Part shown: positions 31,357-31,584 of the stretch, one piece after another
How the letters are laid out: each line of letters opens with the position of its first letter
How positions within the stretch are numbered: position 1 is the stretch's first letter
Notes under the pieces: generated by a model
Told to the model about the DNA's origin: nothing
The model's database searches: none
Seen by the model: the letters and a program-made list of their open reading frames with translations, nothing else
Assembly: GCA_002387565.1 (NCBI GenBank)
Contig: DGJT01000017.1
Span: forward strand, 1-31,584
DNA: 31,584 bases
Origin: Akkermansiaceae bacterium UBA4589
Lineage (GTDB): Bacteria; Verrucomicrobiota; Verrucomicrobiia; Verrucomicrobiales; Akkermansiaceae
Direction: 5' to 3'
Position numbers and translations under genes: made by a program

Positions 31357-31584
31357 ATGAAGCCAAAGATAGGATTTGTAGGAGTGGGCAAAATGGGCGC
31401 TAACATGGCGCGTCATTTGGTAGATGTTAACTACGAGGTGGTCGCTGTCTATGATGTAAATAAGAGTGTTGCTGAATCGCTGAGCCACGAATTATCTATA
31501 CAGCCTGTCACAAGTTTAGCCAGCGTGACTGACGCTGCTGACGTGATTATTACTGTGGTGACCAATGATGCAGCAATGCAACAG
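31357..31584 (+). CDS. 3-hydroxyisobutyrate dehydrogenase-family NAD(P)-dependent oxidoreductase, 5' part
   Basis: The first 76 codons of a gene cut by the window end. The N-terminal Rossmann signature IGFVGVGKMGANMARHL (GxGxMGxxMAxxL) is diagnostic of the 6-phosphogluconate/3-hydroxyisobutyrate dehydrogenase superfamily. It is followed by VVAVYDVNKSVAESL and DVIITVVTNDAAMQQ, where hydroxyisobutyrate and tartronate semialdehyde enzymes have their conserved TMLP-type strand. The specific substrate is not determinable without the rest. Asp37 at the end of the second strand (YDVNK) gives no clear cofactor preference. Confidence 0.85.
   Translation, partial: MKPKIGFVGVGKMGANMARHLVDVNYEVVAVYDVNKSVAESLSHELSIQPVTSLASVTDAADVIITVVTNDAAMQQ

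Overview
The window is an ordinary chromosomal stretch of a low-G+C (roughly 40% by eye), Gram-negative, SEC/TAT-using bacterium. The gene content points to the Verrucomicrobiota, perhaps the Opitutales/Puniceicoccaceae side. The pointers are an exbB-exbD-exbD operon running into giant secreted TPR proteins, a stand-alone type II pseudopilin, a eukaryotic-type HisA, and start codons that almost never follow a Shine-Dalgarno sequence. This placement is inference; no rRNA gene is present.

Layout. 1-2252: tail of an unknown gene, an AEC-family permease and a nitroreductase-like protein overlapping as one operon, and a convergent small membrane protein. 2346-5382: purine genes guaB and guaA, closed by a hairpin. 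5383-5758: intergenic, with a mosaic tandem duplication, leading to pth. 6517-12663: a six-gene operon (ExbB, two ExbD, a 974-aa and a 318-aa secreted TPR protein, a small cytochrome c) that looks like an energised envelope machine without a visible TonB or TolA. 12820-15258: rpsO, a strong terminator, and pnp. 15259-15728: a 470-bp non-coding stretch rich in structure, holding a nested hairpin behind pnp, a candidate promoter with a 14-bp palindrome, and a 218-bp imperfect palindrome. 15729-21963: rlmN, a small TPR protein, an exopolysaccharide initiating sugar-phosphate transferase, a sugar nucleotidyltransferase, an AI-2E-type permease and eukaryotic-type hisA.

From 21986 the strand switches. 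mutM, tRNA-Asp(GTC) with its own promoter and terminator, a small lipoprotein plus FKBP-type isomerase pair, a pseudopilin, a secreted EEP-family phosphatase/nuclease, tatA, three tightly packed glycosyltransferases, a NifS/IscS-type cysteine desulfurase and a small membrane protein all lie on the minus strand. 30789-31356 is gene-poor and contains what look like gene remnants. The window ends inside a 3-hydroxyisobutyrate dehydrogenase-like gene on the plus strand.

The most unusual signals are: (1) the 218-bp palindrome at 15480-15697, whose arm differences all keep G-U pairing in the plus-strand RNA, suggesting a structured leader RNA for rlmN or a decayed mobile palindrome; (2) recurrent promoter-like hexamers ending only 5-8 bases before the ATG, suggesting leaderless transcripts; (3) the Exb/TPR/cytochrome operon; (4) the mosaic repeat before pth; (5) degraded short ORFs at 30769-31283.
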